From Paenibacillus sp. J31TS4 (lineage in GTDB: Bacteria; Bacillota; Bacilli; Paenibacillales; NBRC-103111), in the NCBI RefSeq assembly GCF_018403265.1, contig NZ_BOSI01000004.1, positions 62,001 to 126,000 of the forward strand: 64,000 nt of DNA, written 5' to 3'. The translations under genes were made by a program, and so were the position numbers. Of this stretch, positions 33,431-42,297 are shown in pieces (the first letter of the stretch is position 1; each line of letters starts with the position of its first letter). The notes under the pieces were generated by a model that was not told where the DNA came from, did not search any database, and saw only the letters and a program-made list of their open reading frames with translations.

Positions 33431-34015
33431 CTATTCCTCAGGCAGATGCCGAATGCAATCGTACAGCAAATAGGTCCACTTCTCACCGTCATGGGCGATC
33501 GTGGTCACGCAAGTGTTGCGCAGGTCGTCGCCGGTCGATTCGTCCTCCATCAGCGCCTTGAGCGTCTGGCCCAGAAAGTAGCCGTGGGTGACCACGAGCA
33601 CCTTTTTGCCGGCGAACCGGGCGGCCGTCTCTTCAACAAAGCTCATGCCCCGGGCGCGCATGGAGTCGTCCATTTCCTGCCCCATGTCCATCCGCTCCCA
33701 ATCGATTCCCCACCGCGCGATCCGTTCCGATTCCGTCGTCCCCGCAATCCGGCCTCTGTCCTTCTCCCGCAGCCGTTCATCGAAGAAGTCGACCGGTCTG
33801 CCGATTGCGGCCGAGATGAACGCCGCCGTTTCGCTCGCTCTTCTCAAATCACTGGAAATCAGCACATCCCACGGTTCCTCGGCTAATCGCTTCGCCAGGA
33901 AGGCCGCTTGCCGCCTGCCGGTTTCGTTCAGCGGATTGTGCGTATGCCCTTGCGCTCTCTTCTCCAGATTGTGATCGGTTAGTCCGTGTCTTACGAAGGT
34001 AATCGTCGTTGCCAT
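33431..34015 (-). CDS. histidine phosphatase family protein (phosphoglycerate-mutase-like)
   Basis: This 194-residue enzyme has the catalytic FVRHGLTDHN at the start, the second Arg in ISSDLRRASETA and the second His in VVTHGYFLGQTL. These residues form the phosphate pocket of the branch-1 histidine phosphatases. The substrate is unknown. AGGAGAGAG precedes ATG at 9 bases. It converges on the broken AraC gene. Confidence 0.9.
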   Translation of the reverse strand: MATTITFVRHGLTDHNLEKRAQGHTHNPLNETGRRQAAFLAKRLAEEPWDVLISSDLRRASETAAFISAAIGRPVDFFDERLREKDRGRIAGTTESERIARWGIDWERMDMGQEMDDSMRARGMSFVEETAARFAGKKVLVVTHGYFLGQTLKALMEDESTGDDLRNTCVTTIAHDGEKWTYLLYDCIRHLPEE

Positions 34016-34198
34016 AAGCAGGTTCTCTCTCCTCTACTTGATCTAAAATTTCGTTTCTTTATACAAAGCGGGGGAATGCGGGAACATGCAGGATTGTTTC
34101 ATCCTTCATGCATTTTATTTCATCGTTACTCCTTGGCGTAGGCGCCATGGCAGCCGAGCCACCCGGCGTGAGAGAACGGTACCGGACCCGAAGCTACG

Positions 34199-34231
34199 AA
34201 AAAGAGGCGCCCCTTGCAAGGGGCTGCCTCT
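34199..34231 (-). terminator. intrinsic terminator of the 100-aa membrane gene
   Basis: On the minus strand AGAGGCaGCCCCTT and AAGGGGCGCCTCT pair and are followed by five T residues. Confidence 0.88.
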
Positions 34232-34260
34232 GTTGGCGGCGAAGCTGGGCACGCCCTGTG

Positions 34261-34563
34261 TCAGGACGTTCTGCGAATTTGCGACAGGTTATACAGCGAC
34301 AGCAGAATCCCGATAATGCGCGTCACATAGCCGAGCAGCGGAATAAAGCTGAGGAACGCCATCAGGACGTTCACAACGGCCGGAACCAGCGTGTTGTTGC
34401 GAAGCAGCAGCGCCAGCACAAAGCTGACCAGTACGAGCGGGACGACCCAACTCGACGACCATAGAAAAGCGAACGGGATCAGGCCAACCAAATAGCCGAG
34501 CGCAATACAGGCCTCGACGACCATTTGCACGACGCCGAGCAATCTTCTCATATCCGAACTCAT
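34261..34563 (-). CDS. small membrane protein, 100 aa, unknown
   Basis: I do not recognise a family. The 100-residue product has two or three hydrophobic segments (VEACIALGYLVGLIPFAFLW, VVPLVLVSFVLALLL, NVLMAFLSFIPLLGYV) and a basic end, so it is an integral membrane protein. GGGAGGA precedes ATG by 8 bases. The upstream region holds a TAGTATATTCGTTAT motif (34645-34659, plus strand) that recurs before the hydrolase gene at 51682. Confidence 0.72.
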   Translation of the reverse strand: MSSDMRRLLGVVQMVVEACIALGYLVGLIPFAFLWSSSWVVPLVLVSFVLALLLRNNTLVPAVVNVLMAFLSFIPLLGYVTRIIGILLSLYNLSQIRRTS

Positions 34564-34681
34564 TCAAATCTCCTCCCTTCCAGAGGCGTACGGCGGCTTC
34601 CCGCCAAGCCATCCGCCGGGCCCGCAAGGCCTGGCTGTCATGACTAGTATATTCGTTATACGGATGAATTTGCCGTAGGTG

Positions 34682-36520
34682 TCATACCCGAATGCTCTTC
34701 CACTTGCCGCTCTTGTACCGGGCGACGATAATGACCGAGCGGATGATCTGATCCGCCGCAATCGCAAGCCAGGCGCCCAGGATGCCCCAGCCGAACCAGA
34801 GCACGAACATGACGCTCAGCAGCACCCGGAAGCCCCAGACGCCGACAAACGTCGAGTAGAGAGGGAACCGGGTGTCTCCCGCTCCGCGCAGCGCCCCTGC
34901 CAGGATGAACTGGGTCGCCTGCGAAATCTGTACGAGGCCGACGACACGCAGCGCAATCGCCCCCTGCGAGACAATCCGGGCGTCGCTCGTGTAGGGCATC
35001 ATGATATAGGGAGCGAACACGACGAACAGCGCGCCGAGCGAACCGGCGACAATGACGCCCAGCTTGCGGATCTCCCAGCCGAACGCTTCCGCAAGCTCCG
35101 GCTTGCGGGCGCCGAGCGCCTGCCCGACGAGCGTCGTGGCGACGATGGAGAACGCCATTCCCGGCATGAACGTGAGGCCGAGCACGCTGAAGGCGATCTG
35201 GTTCGCCGCGAACGTAATCGTGCCGAGGCTCGCCACTACTTTACTGAATATGATCTGGCCGCCGCGCATCGCAAACTGCTCGCCCGCAGCGGGAAGCCCG
35301 ATGCGCAGAATCCGCTTCACGAGCGAGACATCCAGGCGCAGAATATTCGCGCCCGTCAGGCGGACCTGCGACTTGCCCTTGAAGAGGACGTACAAGAGGC
35401 CGCTCATCGAGGCGAACTGCGACGCCATCGACGCGATCCCCGCGCCAACGACACCCAGCTTCGGCAGGCCGAACATCCCGTAGATGAGAGGGAAGCCGAT
35501 TAGCACCACCAAAATGTTCGCGAGCACGTTGATTTTCATCGGCGCCTTCGTATTCCCGGAGCCCCTCAGAATGGCCGACAGGCTCATGGAGACTGCCGTG
35601 AAGCCGATGGCCAGGAACATCGTACGCGCATAGGAGACGCCCTCGGTCAGCACCTCCGCCGAGGCTCCCATCATCACGAGCATTTCTTCCGCATACCGAT
35701 AACTGAAAAAGATAATGACGATCGACAGCGCGATGTTGAGCAGGAACGCCTGTCCGGCGGCCCGGTTCGCGGTGCCCGGATCTCCTTTGCCGATGGAGCG
35801 GGCCACGAGGGCGGTCGTGCCGACGTTGAGCGTCATGAAGACGGCGAGCAGCAGGAAGTACGGCTGATTCGTCAGTCCGACGGCCGCGACCGCCTCTGCG
35901 CCTACCCGGCCGACCATGATCATGTTAAGCATCGAGACAAAATTGACGAGCAGCATCTCGACGAGGGACGGCCCGGCCATCTGCAGAATCCGGCGGCGCA
36001 CAGCCTTCTTGTCGGCGATGTCGAGCGTAGCAAACGGATCTCCGCTATTGGCCTCCGCCGCGGGAGGAGACCCGGCTTCTTCCCCGCCGGCTGCACGGCT
36101 CGCACCTTCGCCTCCGGCCGCGTCGTCTTCGCCGGCTGCGCGGGCCGCGCTATCTGCGGCTGCGGCCGCGGCCGCCTCTTCCGCCGCCGGTCCTGCTGCG
36201 CTGTCGGCAGCCGCTTCCTCCGCGGCAGTCTCCGCCGCCGTCTCGCGTATCGCTTCGCTTTCCGTTGGCGCGGCGCGTACCGCTTCGCTTTCTGTTGACG
36301 CGGCGCGTATAGCCTCCCTCTCGGCGGCTGACCCGGCGGCCTGCACCGGCGCGTGCGGGGAGCCTGCCCCCGCCCCGCCGCGTTCGTCCGGCTCCTCCTC
36401 GGGCCGCAAGTCAGGCTCGGCGCGCTTGCCTGCCGCCTCGTTCCCGCCGGGGCCGGTCCGCTCCCGGGCGGCTCCGGACACCGTACGGGCACCGATTGGT
36501 TTCTCCGAAATGATGTCCAC
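34682..36520 (-). CDS. MATE-family efflux transporter with long low-complexity N-terminus
   Basis: This 612-residue protein has a MATE core from about residue 175 to the end, twelve helices, with MAGPSLVEMLLVNFVSMLN opening the first and ILRGSGNTKAPM typical of the family; the second half repeats the pattern (ILAGALRGAGDTRFP). Normal members are about 450 residues. The extra 165 residues are cytoplasmic, rich in Ala, Glu, Gly and Ser, with three 10-residue repeats. The start is GTG 36518-36520 with only a weak ribosome binding site, and no ATG lies before the core, so the true start is uncertain. A TATAAT box lies upstream at 36571-36576. It probably expels drugs or dyes using a sodium or proton gradient. 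Confidence 0.85.
   Translation of the reverse strand: MDIISEKPIGARTVSGAARERTGPGGNEAAGKRAEPDLRPEEEPDERGGAGAGSPHAPVQAAGSAAEREAIRAASTESEAVRAAPTESEAIRETAAETAAEEAAADSAAGPAAEEAAAAAAADSAARAAGEDDAAGGEGASRAAGGEEAGSPPAAEANSGDPFATLDIADKKAVRRRILQMAGPSLVEMLLVNFVSMLNMIMVGRVGAEAVAAVGLTNQPYFLLLAVFMTLNVGTTALVARSIGKGDPGTANRAAGQAFLLNIALSIVIIFFSYRYAEEMLVMMGASAEVLTEGVSYARTMFLAIGFTAVSMSLSAILRGSGNTKAPMKINVLANILVVLIGFPLIYGMFGLPKLGVVGAGIASMASQFASMSGLLYVLFKGKSQVRLTGANILRLDVSLVKRILRIGLPAAGEQFAMRGGQIIFSKVVASLGTITFAANQIAFSVLGLTFMPGMAFSIVATTLVGQALGARKPELAEAFGWEIRKLGVIVAGSLGALFVVFAPYIMMPYTSDARIVSQGAIALRVVGLVQISQATQFILAGALRGAGDTRFPLYSTFVGVWGFRVLLSVMFVLWFGWGILGAWLAIAADQIIRSVIIVARYKSGKWKSIRV
36227..36316. repeat. three 30-bp repeats in the MATE gene head
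   Basis: Three adjacent units encode EAIRAASTES, EAVRAAPTES and the diverged EAIRETAAET. The DNA repeats are clear on the plus strand as a recurring CGCTTCGCTTTC core. Confidence 0.8.
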
Positions 36521-36688
36521 CTTCGCTTCTGTTAGGTATTTTCTGTCTGTTCTGCGCCCTTATTGGTTCTATTATATACCCAGACCAGTGCCATTTGGCA
36601 GGGATTGCCGCCGCCGTCCGTTTTCATTGCACCCTTCCCTGGTTAAATTAATGTATGACGTAAGCTAATGACCCTGAGGAGGATCGGC

Positions 36689-38281
36689 ATGCCCGACTTG
36701 GATTTGTCCAAATTTGAGAAGAAAATTATTCTGCGCAACATAGAGCATAAAGATATCGACGAGCTAATCGCTCTGCAGCAGATCTGCTTTCCGCATATGG
36801 AGCCGTGGACCCGGGAGCATCTCCGGAGCCATCTGGCCATTTTCCCGGAGGGGCAGTTCTGTGTCGAATACGACGGCAAGATCATCGGCTCGTGCTCCAG
36901 CCTGCTCATCAACTTTGACGAGTATGACGACAACCACTCGTGGGAGCAGATTACCGCCAACGGCTACATCACGAACCACGACCCGACCGGGCTCGACCTG
37001 TACGGAATCGAGGTGATGGTGCATCCGGACTACCGGCGCATGAAGATCGGCCGGCGGCTGTACGACGCGCGCAAGGCGCTCGCCAAAGAGATGAACCTGA
37101 AGAGCATTCTGATCGGCGGCCGCATTCCGAATTACCATCTCTATGCCAAAGAGATGTCCCCGCGCGAGTACGTGAACGAGGTCATGAACCGCAACATCTT
37201 CGACCCCGTGCTGACGTTCCAGATGATGAACGGGTTCGTGCTGAACCGGATCAACAACCGGTACTTGAAGGACGATAAGGATTCGCTCACGTATGCTACC
37301 TTGATGGAGTGGCACAATATCGATTACCAGCCGGTCGAGAAGCGCAGCTTCCGCACCTCGCTGCCCGTGCGCATCTCGGTCGTCCAGTACATGATGAAGA
37401 AGATCGATTCGTTCGAGGAATTCGCCACGCAGTGCGAATATTTCGTCGAGGTCGGCTCCACGTACAAATCCGACTTTGTCGTCTTCCCCGAAATCTTCAC
37501 GACGCAGCTGCTCTCGTTCCTGGATGAAAAAATCCCGAGCCAGGCCGTCCGCAAGCTGTCGACGTTCACAGAGGACTACATCCGCCTATTCACCGACATG
37601 GCGGTCAAATACGACATCAATATCATCGCCGGCTCGCATTTCGTGGAGGAAGACCACAACATTTACAACATTGCCTACCTGTTCCGGCGCGACGGGACGA
37701 TCGAGAAGCAGTATAAGCTGCATATCACCCCGAACGAGCGCAAATGGTGGGGCGTGCAGCCCGGCAACGAGATCAGCGTGTTCGATACCGACTGCGGCAA
37801 GATCGCCATCCTGATCTGCTACGACATCCAGTTCCCCGAGCTGTCGCGGATCGTCACCGATCTCGGGGCGAACATTATCTTCATCCCGTTCTGCACCGAC
37901 GACCGACAGGCGTATCTCCGGGTGCGGTACTGCGCACAGGCGAGAGCCGTCGAGAATCAGGTCTACACCGTGATTGCGGGGACGGTCGGCAACCTGACGC
38001 ATACGGTCAACATGGACATACAATATGCCCAATCGGCGATCTTCACGCCGTCGGACTTCACCTTCCCCCGCGACGGCATCGCTCACGAGTGCAATCCGAA
38101 CATCGAGCAGATGATCGTCGGAGACGTCGACCTGGAGCTGCTGCGCCGCATCCGTCATTCGGGCAGCGTGCTGCAGCTGAAGGACCGGCGCAGCGACCTG
38201 TTCGAGGTGAAGCTGAAAGGGCTCGCGCCCGAGATGGAAAAAGCCATCGACCACAACATCGACCACGAGGAGAGCGGCTGA
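36689..38281 (+). CDS. GNAT acetyltransferase-nitrilase fusion (YhcX-like)
   Basis: This 530-residue protein fuses a GNAT domain (residues about 10-205, with VHPDYRRMKIGRRLYDARKA) to a carbon-nitrogen hydrolase domain (about 220-500). The nitrilase triad is visible as Glu in FVVFPEIFTT, Lys in YKLHITPNER and Cys in LICYDIQFPE. B. subtilis YhcX has the same layout and similar size. The domain pair suggests that acylation and amide cleavage act on one small metabolite, but the substrate is unknown. ATG 36689-36691 follows GAGGAGG at 6 bases; an ATG 21 bases upstream has no site. Confidence 0.92.
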   Translation: MPDLDLSKFEKKIILRNIEHKDIDELIALQQICFPHMEPWTREHLRSHLAIFPEGQFCVEYDGKIIGSCSSLLINFDEYDDNHSWEQITANGYITNHDPTGLDLYGIEVMVHPDYRRMKIGRRLYDARKALAKEMNLKSILIGGRIPNYHLYAKEMSPREYVNEVMNRNIFDPVLTFQMMNGFVLNRINNRYLKDDKDSLTYATLMEWHNIDYQPVEKRSFRTSLPVRISVVQYMMKKIDSFEEFATQCEYFVEVGSTYKSDFVVFPEIFTTQLLSFLDEKIPSQAVRKLSTFTEDYIRLFTDMAVKYDINIIAGSHFVEEDHNIYNIAYLFRRDGTIEKQYKLHITPNERKWWGVQPGNEISVFDTDCGKIAILICYDIQFPELSRIVTDLGANIIFIPFCTDDRQAYLRVRYCAQARAVENQVYTVIAGTVGNLTHTVNMDIQYAQSAIFTPSDFTFPRDGIAHECNPNIEQMIVGDVDLELLRRIRHSGSVLQLKDRRSDLFEVKLKGLAPEMEKAIDHNIDHEESG

Positions 38282-38333
38282 TCCCCCAGGCGATTGGCAG
38301 GGCCAGGCGCCCGCCCGGGGCAAAGGGCGATAA

Positions 38334-38373
38334 AGCAAAGAACCGGCAGTGTGTATGCTGCCGGCTCTTTGCT
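38334..38373. terminator. hairpin between converging genes
   Basis: CCGGCAG and CTGCCGG pair with outer arms AGCAAAG/CTTTGCT. It has no T-run beyond CTTTGCTGTTCTC, so termination efficiency is uncertain. Confidence 0.6.
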
Positions 38374-38527
38374 GTTCTCTCCCGCCTGTCGGATCGGTGT
38401 CTTGCCGTCCATGCGAGACACTTCTGAGAGCTCCGGGCTCAAGGCCTCCGGCCTCCCCGCTAACCACAGGCGCTGCTCTCCGGTGAGCTTCTCCTCTAAG
38501 CCGCCGTGCTTCCTCCCGCTCCAGCGG

Positions 38528-39421
38528 TCAGCGGCGAGCCCGGTCGTCCTCCTGCCCGCGGTCCCTCAACAGTCGCCGGTATCTCGCATAGACGAACAGC
38601 AGCACCCCGTACGCCATCAGTCCCGCACCCGCGAAGCCGACGAGCCAGCTGCCGTACGGCTTGGCCGCCAGCTCGGCGAGCGCCCCGTCGATGCCTTTGG
38701 TGTAGCGGGGCTCGGAGGTCCAGGCCGTGACGAGCAGGAACACGCCGACGATGCCGAAGACGACGCCCCGGGCACTCTCGCCGAGCCGGCCGAGCCGGAC
38801 GCCCCAGCGGTAGCCGGTCTCGCTCATCTCCTCCCGCTTCCAGTCGTCGGCGAACCGGGCCGATGCCGCCTTCACCAGCTGGTAGCCGCCGAAGACGAGA
38901 ATGCCGGCGCCGATGCCGCCGAGCATCCATTCGCCAAGCGGCTGGCGCAGCAGCTCGGCCGCCCAGCCCTGCTTGGACTTGCCTCCGCCCTGGCTGCTCC
39001 AGGCGAGGCGCAGCGCCGTGAAGGCGAGGCCGCCGTAAAACAGCCCGCTTCCGGCGTAACCTATCCGCGCGGCGATTCCCTTTACCGACCGTCCCTTGCG
39101 GTCGGGATCGGCGATCGCCTGCGCGAACCGCCAGACGGCGTAGCCGGCAAGACCGAAGGCGATAGCGGTGAGCGCCGCTTCGCCGAGCGGCAGCCCTTCG
39201 ATCAGCTCCAGAACTCCTCGCGTGTCCGCGAACCGGCCTCCGGTGCCGCAGGCCGCCAGAACGGCCAGCAGCCCGATGAGCAGGTAGACGATGCCTTTGG
39301 CGGCGAAGCCGGCCTGGCCCATCCGGTCGATCCAGGGGGCGGCCTCTCGCTCCGCCTTCTCCGATGCGGCCTTTACGTGTGATGAGATGCGCCCGGTCCG
39401 GGGCGGCTTCGTCTCCAGCAT
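38528..39421 (-). CDS. DUF1206 family membrane protein
   Basis: This 297-residue protein has about six membrane helices arranged as three two-helix repeats, each opening with a Gly-rich phrase: MGQAGFAAKGIVYLLIGLLA, IGYAGSGLFYGGLAFTALRL and LGESARGVVFGIVGVFLLVT. This pattern defines DUF1206. Function is unknown. AGAGGA precedes ATG by 5 bases. It lies downstream of the DUF4129 gene on the same strand with 280 bases between, in which a large hairpin (39574-39627) lies. Confidence 0.88.
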   Translation of the reverse strand: MLETKPPRTGRISSHVKAASEKAEREAAPWIDRMGQAGFAAKGIVYLLIGLLAVLAACGTGGRFADTRGVLELIEGLPLGEAALTAIAFGLAGYAVWRFAQAIADPDRKGRSVKGIAARIGYAGSGLFYGGLAFTALRLAWSSQGGGKSKQGWAAELLRQPLGEWMLGGIGAGILVFGGYQLVKAASARFADDWKREEMSETGYRWGVRLGRLGESARGVVFGIVGVFLLVTAWTSEPRYTKGIDGALAELAAKPYGSWLVGFAGAGLMAYGVLLFVYARYRRLLRDRGQEDDRARR

Positions 39422-39573
39422 GGCTTCCTCTCCTTCCCGCCGCAGCTCGCAGCCCGAGGGAACCTATTCAGGCAGAACGGGCGCAGCGGCCGATGTTTAT
39501 AACCACTTACCCGCGCGCCGCCCTGGAGAACCTGCCGAATCCTGCCTTTCTTTCTTGCCGTAAAAGGTTGACC

Positions 39574-39627
39574 GCTCCCTGTCGTGCCGCACTTGCCGGG
39601 AAGTGCGCGAACGCCGGCGACAGGGTC
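39574..39627 (-). other. large inverted repeat between DUF4129 and DUF1206 genes
   Basis: CCCTGTCG and CGACAGGG enclose an inner GCACTT/GAAGTGC hairpin. No T-run follows on the minus strand, so this may be a factor-dependent or weak terminator, or a processing site. Confidence 0.5.
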
Positions 39628-39701
39628 TACTTGCCGTTCACCCCTTTGCCTAGCAGCCTCCGCATGAGCATCCACGCTTCACCCGGTCCGGACTCCCGCC
39701 T

Positions 39702-41024
39702 CTAATCGAGCCCTAGCTCGCGCCGGGTCCGGTCCAGGTCGGCCTGCCTCGGCTCCCGCTCCCCGTACCGGGCTTCGTTATAGGCCTTCGCCAGCTCGCC
39801 GAGCGGAGCCGTCCGCTCCGGATGCCGGGCCGCCCATTCGCCGGTCGTCTCGGCGGGCGTAAGCCCGGGCTTCGCGGCCTCCCCCTCTTCCGACCGGCGG
39901 CGGAGCAGCTGCCGGTACAGGTAGCGCGCCCTCTCTTGCCCGCTGGCCAATTCCTCCCACTTGGGCTCACGGCGGCCAAAGCGGGAAAGCCAGGCGCGCA
40001 CCCGGTCGGCAGAACGGCCGCCAATCTGCTTCCAGCCTTCCAGACTCTCCTCTTCGTCCACGTAGCCTTCGCCCGCCGTTTCTTCTCCGCTCATCCCCAT
40101 CCGGTTCTCGCGGAGCCAGCGAATGAGCTGGCGGAGCCGCTTGAAGAGCACGATCAGGAGGAGGACGACGCCCGCGGCGAGAGCCAGCATAACCGCCACC
40201 TTGGCGACCATCTCGAGAAGGACGAGGAACCGGGACGGCTCCGAAGGCTCCATGTCGAACGGCGGCATCTGGTCCGGCGGCCGCTGGGTCTCCGGCGGCC
40301 TCTCCTCCGCTTGGGGCAGCAGGGCGAGCAGGCGGGCCACCAGCATCAGCACGCCGCCGTACAGCGCCTGCAGCGCGTGGAGCAGCCCGCGCCACTGGCT
40401 GAACAGGACGATAAGGACAAGCAGCGCGCCCAGCAGCACCCGGTTGTGCCGCAGCATGCCGGGTGCGAGCCGGGCCGTCTTGCCGCGCTCCTGGTTCCGG
40501 TTCGCGGACGAGGCCGTCCACTGGAGGTGGACCCGGTTCGTCAGCACGAACACAAGCACGAGCGTCAGGAGGCCGAGGCGGCCGTAAGCCGTCTCGTATA
40601 CCTTCAGCAGTGTCACGTTGCGGTAAAAGAGCGAGCCGGCCCAGTACAGAAACGGGCCGATCCAGTACACCATCTCGGGGTACATGGTGACGAGCGTCCG
40701 CTCCGCCATCTGTAGTCCCCGGTAGACGAGCACGGCGCCAACCGGGACGGCTCCCCACAGTCCCAGTGGCCCTGCCGGCAGCAGCCAAGCGACCGCTATG
40801 GCGGCCGCGGCCACGTACAGCAGCCGGAGCACGCGTCTTCGGATGCGGAGCAGCTGCCATCCGGCCGCGCCCGCGAGATAGAACAGCGAGAGGAGCACCG
40901 TCCAAAGCAGCGCCTGGCCGGACGGCGCCACCGCTACTCCCACAGCGAGCAGAATCGGCAGAAAGATCAGAATCTCCATGCCGCCGTGCAGCCAGGTGAA
41001 CAGCGTTCTGCGAAGTCTAGCCAT
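39702..41024 (-). CDS. DUF4129-type membrane protein (third gene of MoxR/DUF58 operon)
   Basis: This 440-residue protein has about seven membrane helices in the first 220 residues, another near 285, and a C-terminal cytoplasmic domain with DUF4129 features (ERARYLYRQLLRR, GLTPAETTGEWAARHPE, AYNEARYGERE). In many bacteria the third gene of MoxR/DUF58 operons encodes a transglutaminase-like enzyme with this same frame, but no transglutaminase Cys-His-Asp region is seen here. Its ATG overlaps the DUF58 stop by 8 bases, and GGAGG lies 6 bases upstream. The function is unknown; a role in envelope assembly is guessed for such operons. Confidence 0.82.
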   Translation of the reverse strand: MARLRRTLFTWLHGGMEILIFLPILLAVGVAVAPSGQALLWTVLLSLFYLAGAAGWQLLRIRRRVLRLLYVAAAAIAVAWLLPAGPLGLWGAVPVGAVLVYRGLQMAERTLVTMYPEMVYWIGPFLYWAGSLFYRNVTLLKVYETAYGRLGLLTLVLVFVLTNRVHLQWTASSANRNQERGKTARLAPGMLRHNRVLLGALLVLIVLFSQWRGLLHALQALYGGVLMLVARLLALLPQAEERPPETQRPPDQMPPFDMEPSEPSRFLVLLEMVAKVAVMLALAAGVVLLLIVLFKRLRQLIRWLRENRMGMSGEETAGEGYVDEEESLEGWKQIGGRSADRVRAWLSRFGRREPKWEELASGQERARYLYRQLLRRRSEEGEAAKPGLTPAETTGEWAARHPERTAPLGELAKAYNEARYGEREPRQADLDRTRRELGLD

Positions 41025-42291
41025 GCGCCTTCCTCCTCTCCGTTCCTGCTCCCGCCGTCCCGGCGGCGGCCAGGCCGCCCCCTGACCTGAACATGTCTGC
41101 GCCCGCGGCCGGGGCCGCGCCGGATGGAACCGTCCCGCTATCCGGCGAGTCCCAGCCCGCCGCTTTCATCCGCTCGGCTTCGGCAGCCATGTCCGGGTCT
41201 AGTTCTTCCGCCGGAGCGTGTTCCAGCAGAATCGTCTCGACGGCATGACCCGCCGCCTCCAGCCGCTGCAGCGCGCTATGCAGCCGGTCGTTCAAGTAAG
41301 GCGTCAGGAAGACGTAGACGGACTGCCGGCCGGCCAGATGGAGCTCTTCCTCCAGATAGTCGGCCATGCTCTGTCCGGACACGAGCACGAGCCGGGCCAT
41401 CGTCTCGTTCAGCACCTGCAGATGCTCGTAGCCCGCCGCCGGCTCCACCCGGACGAACAAGTCCTCCGTATGGAACGCGCGGCCGTTGCAGCCGAACCCG
41501 ACTTCGGCTCCTTGCTCGCACGCATAGGCAGCGAGGGTGGCGGCGAGCGAGATACCCCGCTCGATCAGCTCGGGATCGCTCACGACCTGGCGCATCGTCT
41601 CCTCCACCTCAAAGTTCAGGACGAGACGGATCGCCGTGTCCGCCGTAAAGCCCTTCTGGTGTACTTGCAGCTCACCCGTTCGGGCCGTCGCCTTCCAGTT
41701 GACGTCCTTCAGCGAGTCGCCGTCCCGGTAGCCGCGAACGCCGGTGACAACGAACGGGTCCTCCATAATCCAACGCTTGACCAGCACGTCCCCGAGCCAG
41801 CTGCGGGACGGCAGCGCCGGGTCGTCCAGCGGCAGCAGCTTCGGGTAGACGGTCAGCTCCGCCTTGAGCGGCAGGGTCACGTGTCCCGATTGCAGCCCAA
41901 GCACGTCTCCGCACGTCAGCGTGGCGGTGTTCAGCTGGTAATAGCCGCGCCGCATGCAGCGGATCTGGTGGCGTCTTGTGATCTGCTTGTACGGCATCAG
42001 GCTGAAGACGCTCGAATGGTTCTGGAACAGCTCGCCGCCGCTGATGTCGACATGAAACTGCTTGCGGAACCTCAAATGGGCGTGAATCGCCGACTCGAGC
42101 TTGATCCAGGGAAGCGGGAGCGGCTTGCGGTTCGCGATCCGCTCGACCATCTCCACCTCGTCTCCCTCGGTCACCGCCTGCTCGCTGAATGTGCGGCTCA
42201 CACTCAGGCCGCGCAGCGAGTATCGCTTGTACACCCAGCTCTGGCCCACGACGACCAGAAATGCAACGAACAACAGCCAGCCGATCGCCAT
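41017..42291 (-). CDS. DUF58 family protein
   Basis: This 424-residue protein has one N-terminal membrane segment (MAIGWLLFVAFLVVVGQSWV) and the DUF58 core near residues 190-215, GVRGYRDGDSLKDVNWKATA. The region after it is von Willebrand A-like in pattern. DUF58 proteins pair with MoxR ATPases, which are thought to act as chaperones for their metal-binding or folding. The gene follows MoxR by 6 bases and overlaps the DUF4129 gene, so the three are one transcript. Confidence 0.9.
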   Translation of the reverse strand: MAIGWLLFVAFLVVVGQSWVYKRYSLRGLSVSRTFSEQAVTEGDEVEMVERIANRKPLPLPWIKLESAIHAHLRFRKQFHVDISGGELFQNHSSVFSLMPYKQITRRHQIRCMRRGYYQLNTATLTCGDVLGLQSGHVTLPLKAELTVYPKLLPLDDPALPSRSWLGDVLVKRWIMEDPFVVTGVRGYRDGDSLKDVNWKATARTGELQVHQKGFTADTAIRLVLNFEVEETMRQVVSDPELIERGISLAATLAAYACEQGAEVGFGCNGRAFHTEDLFVRVEPAAGYEHLQVLNETMARLVLVSGQSMADYLEEELHLAGRQSVYVFLTPYLNDRLHSALQRLEAAGHAVETILLEHAPAEELDPDMAAEAERMKAAGWDSPDSGTVPSGAAPAAGADMFRSGGGLAAAGTAGAGTERRKAHG

Positions 42292-42297
42292 GGCAGG

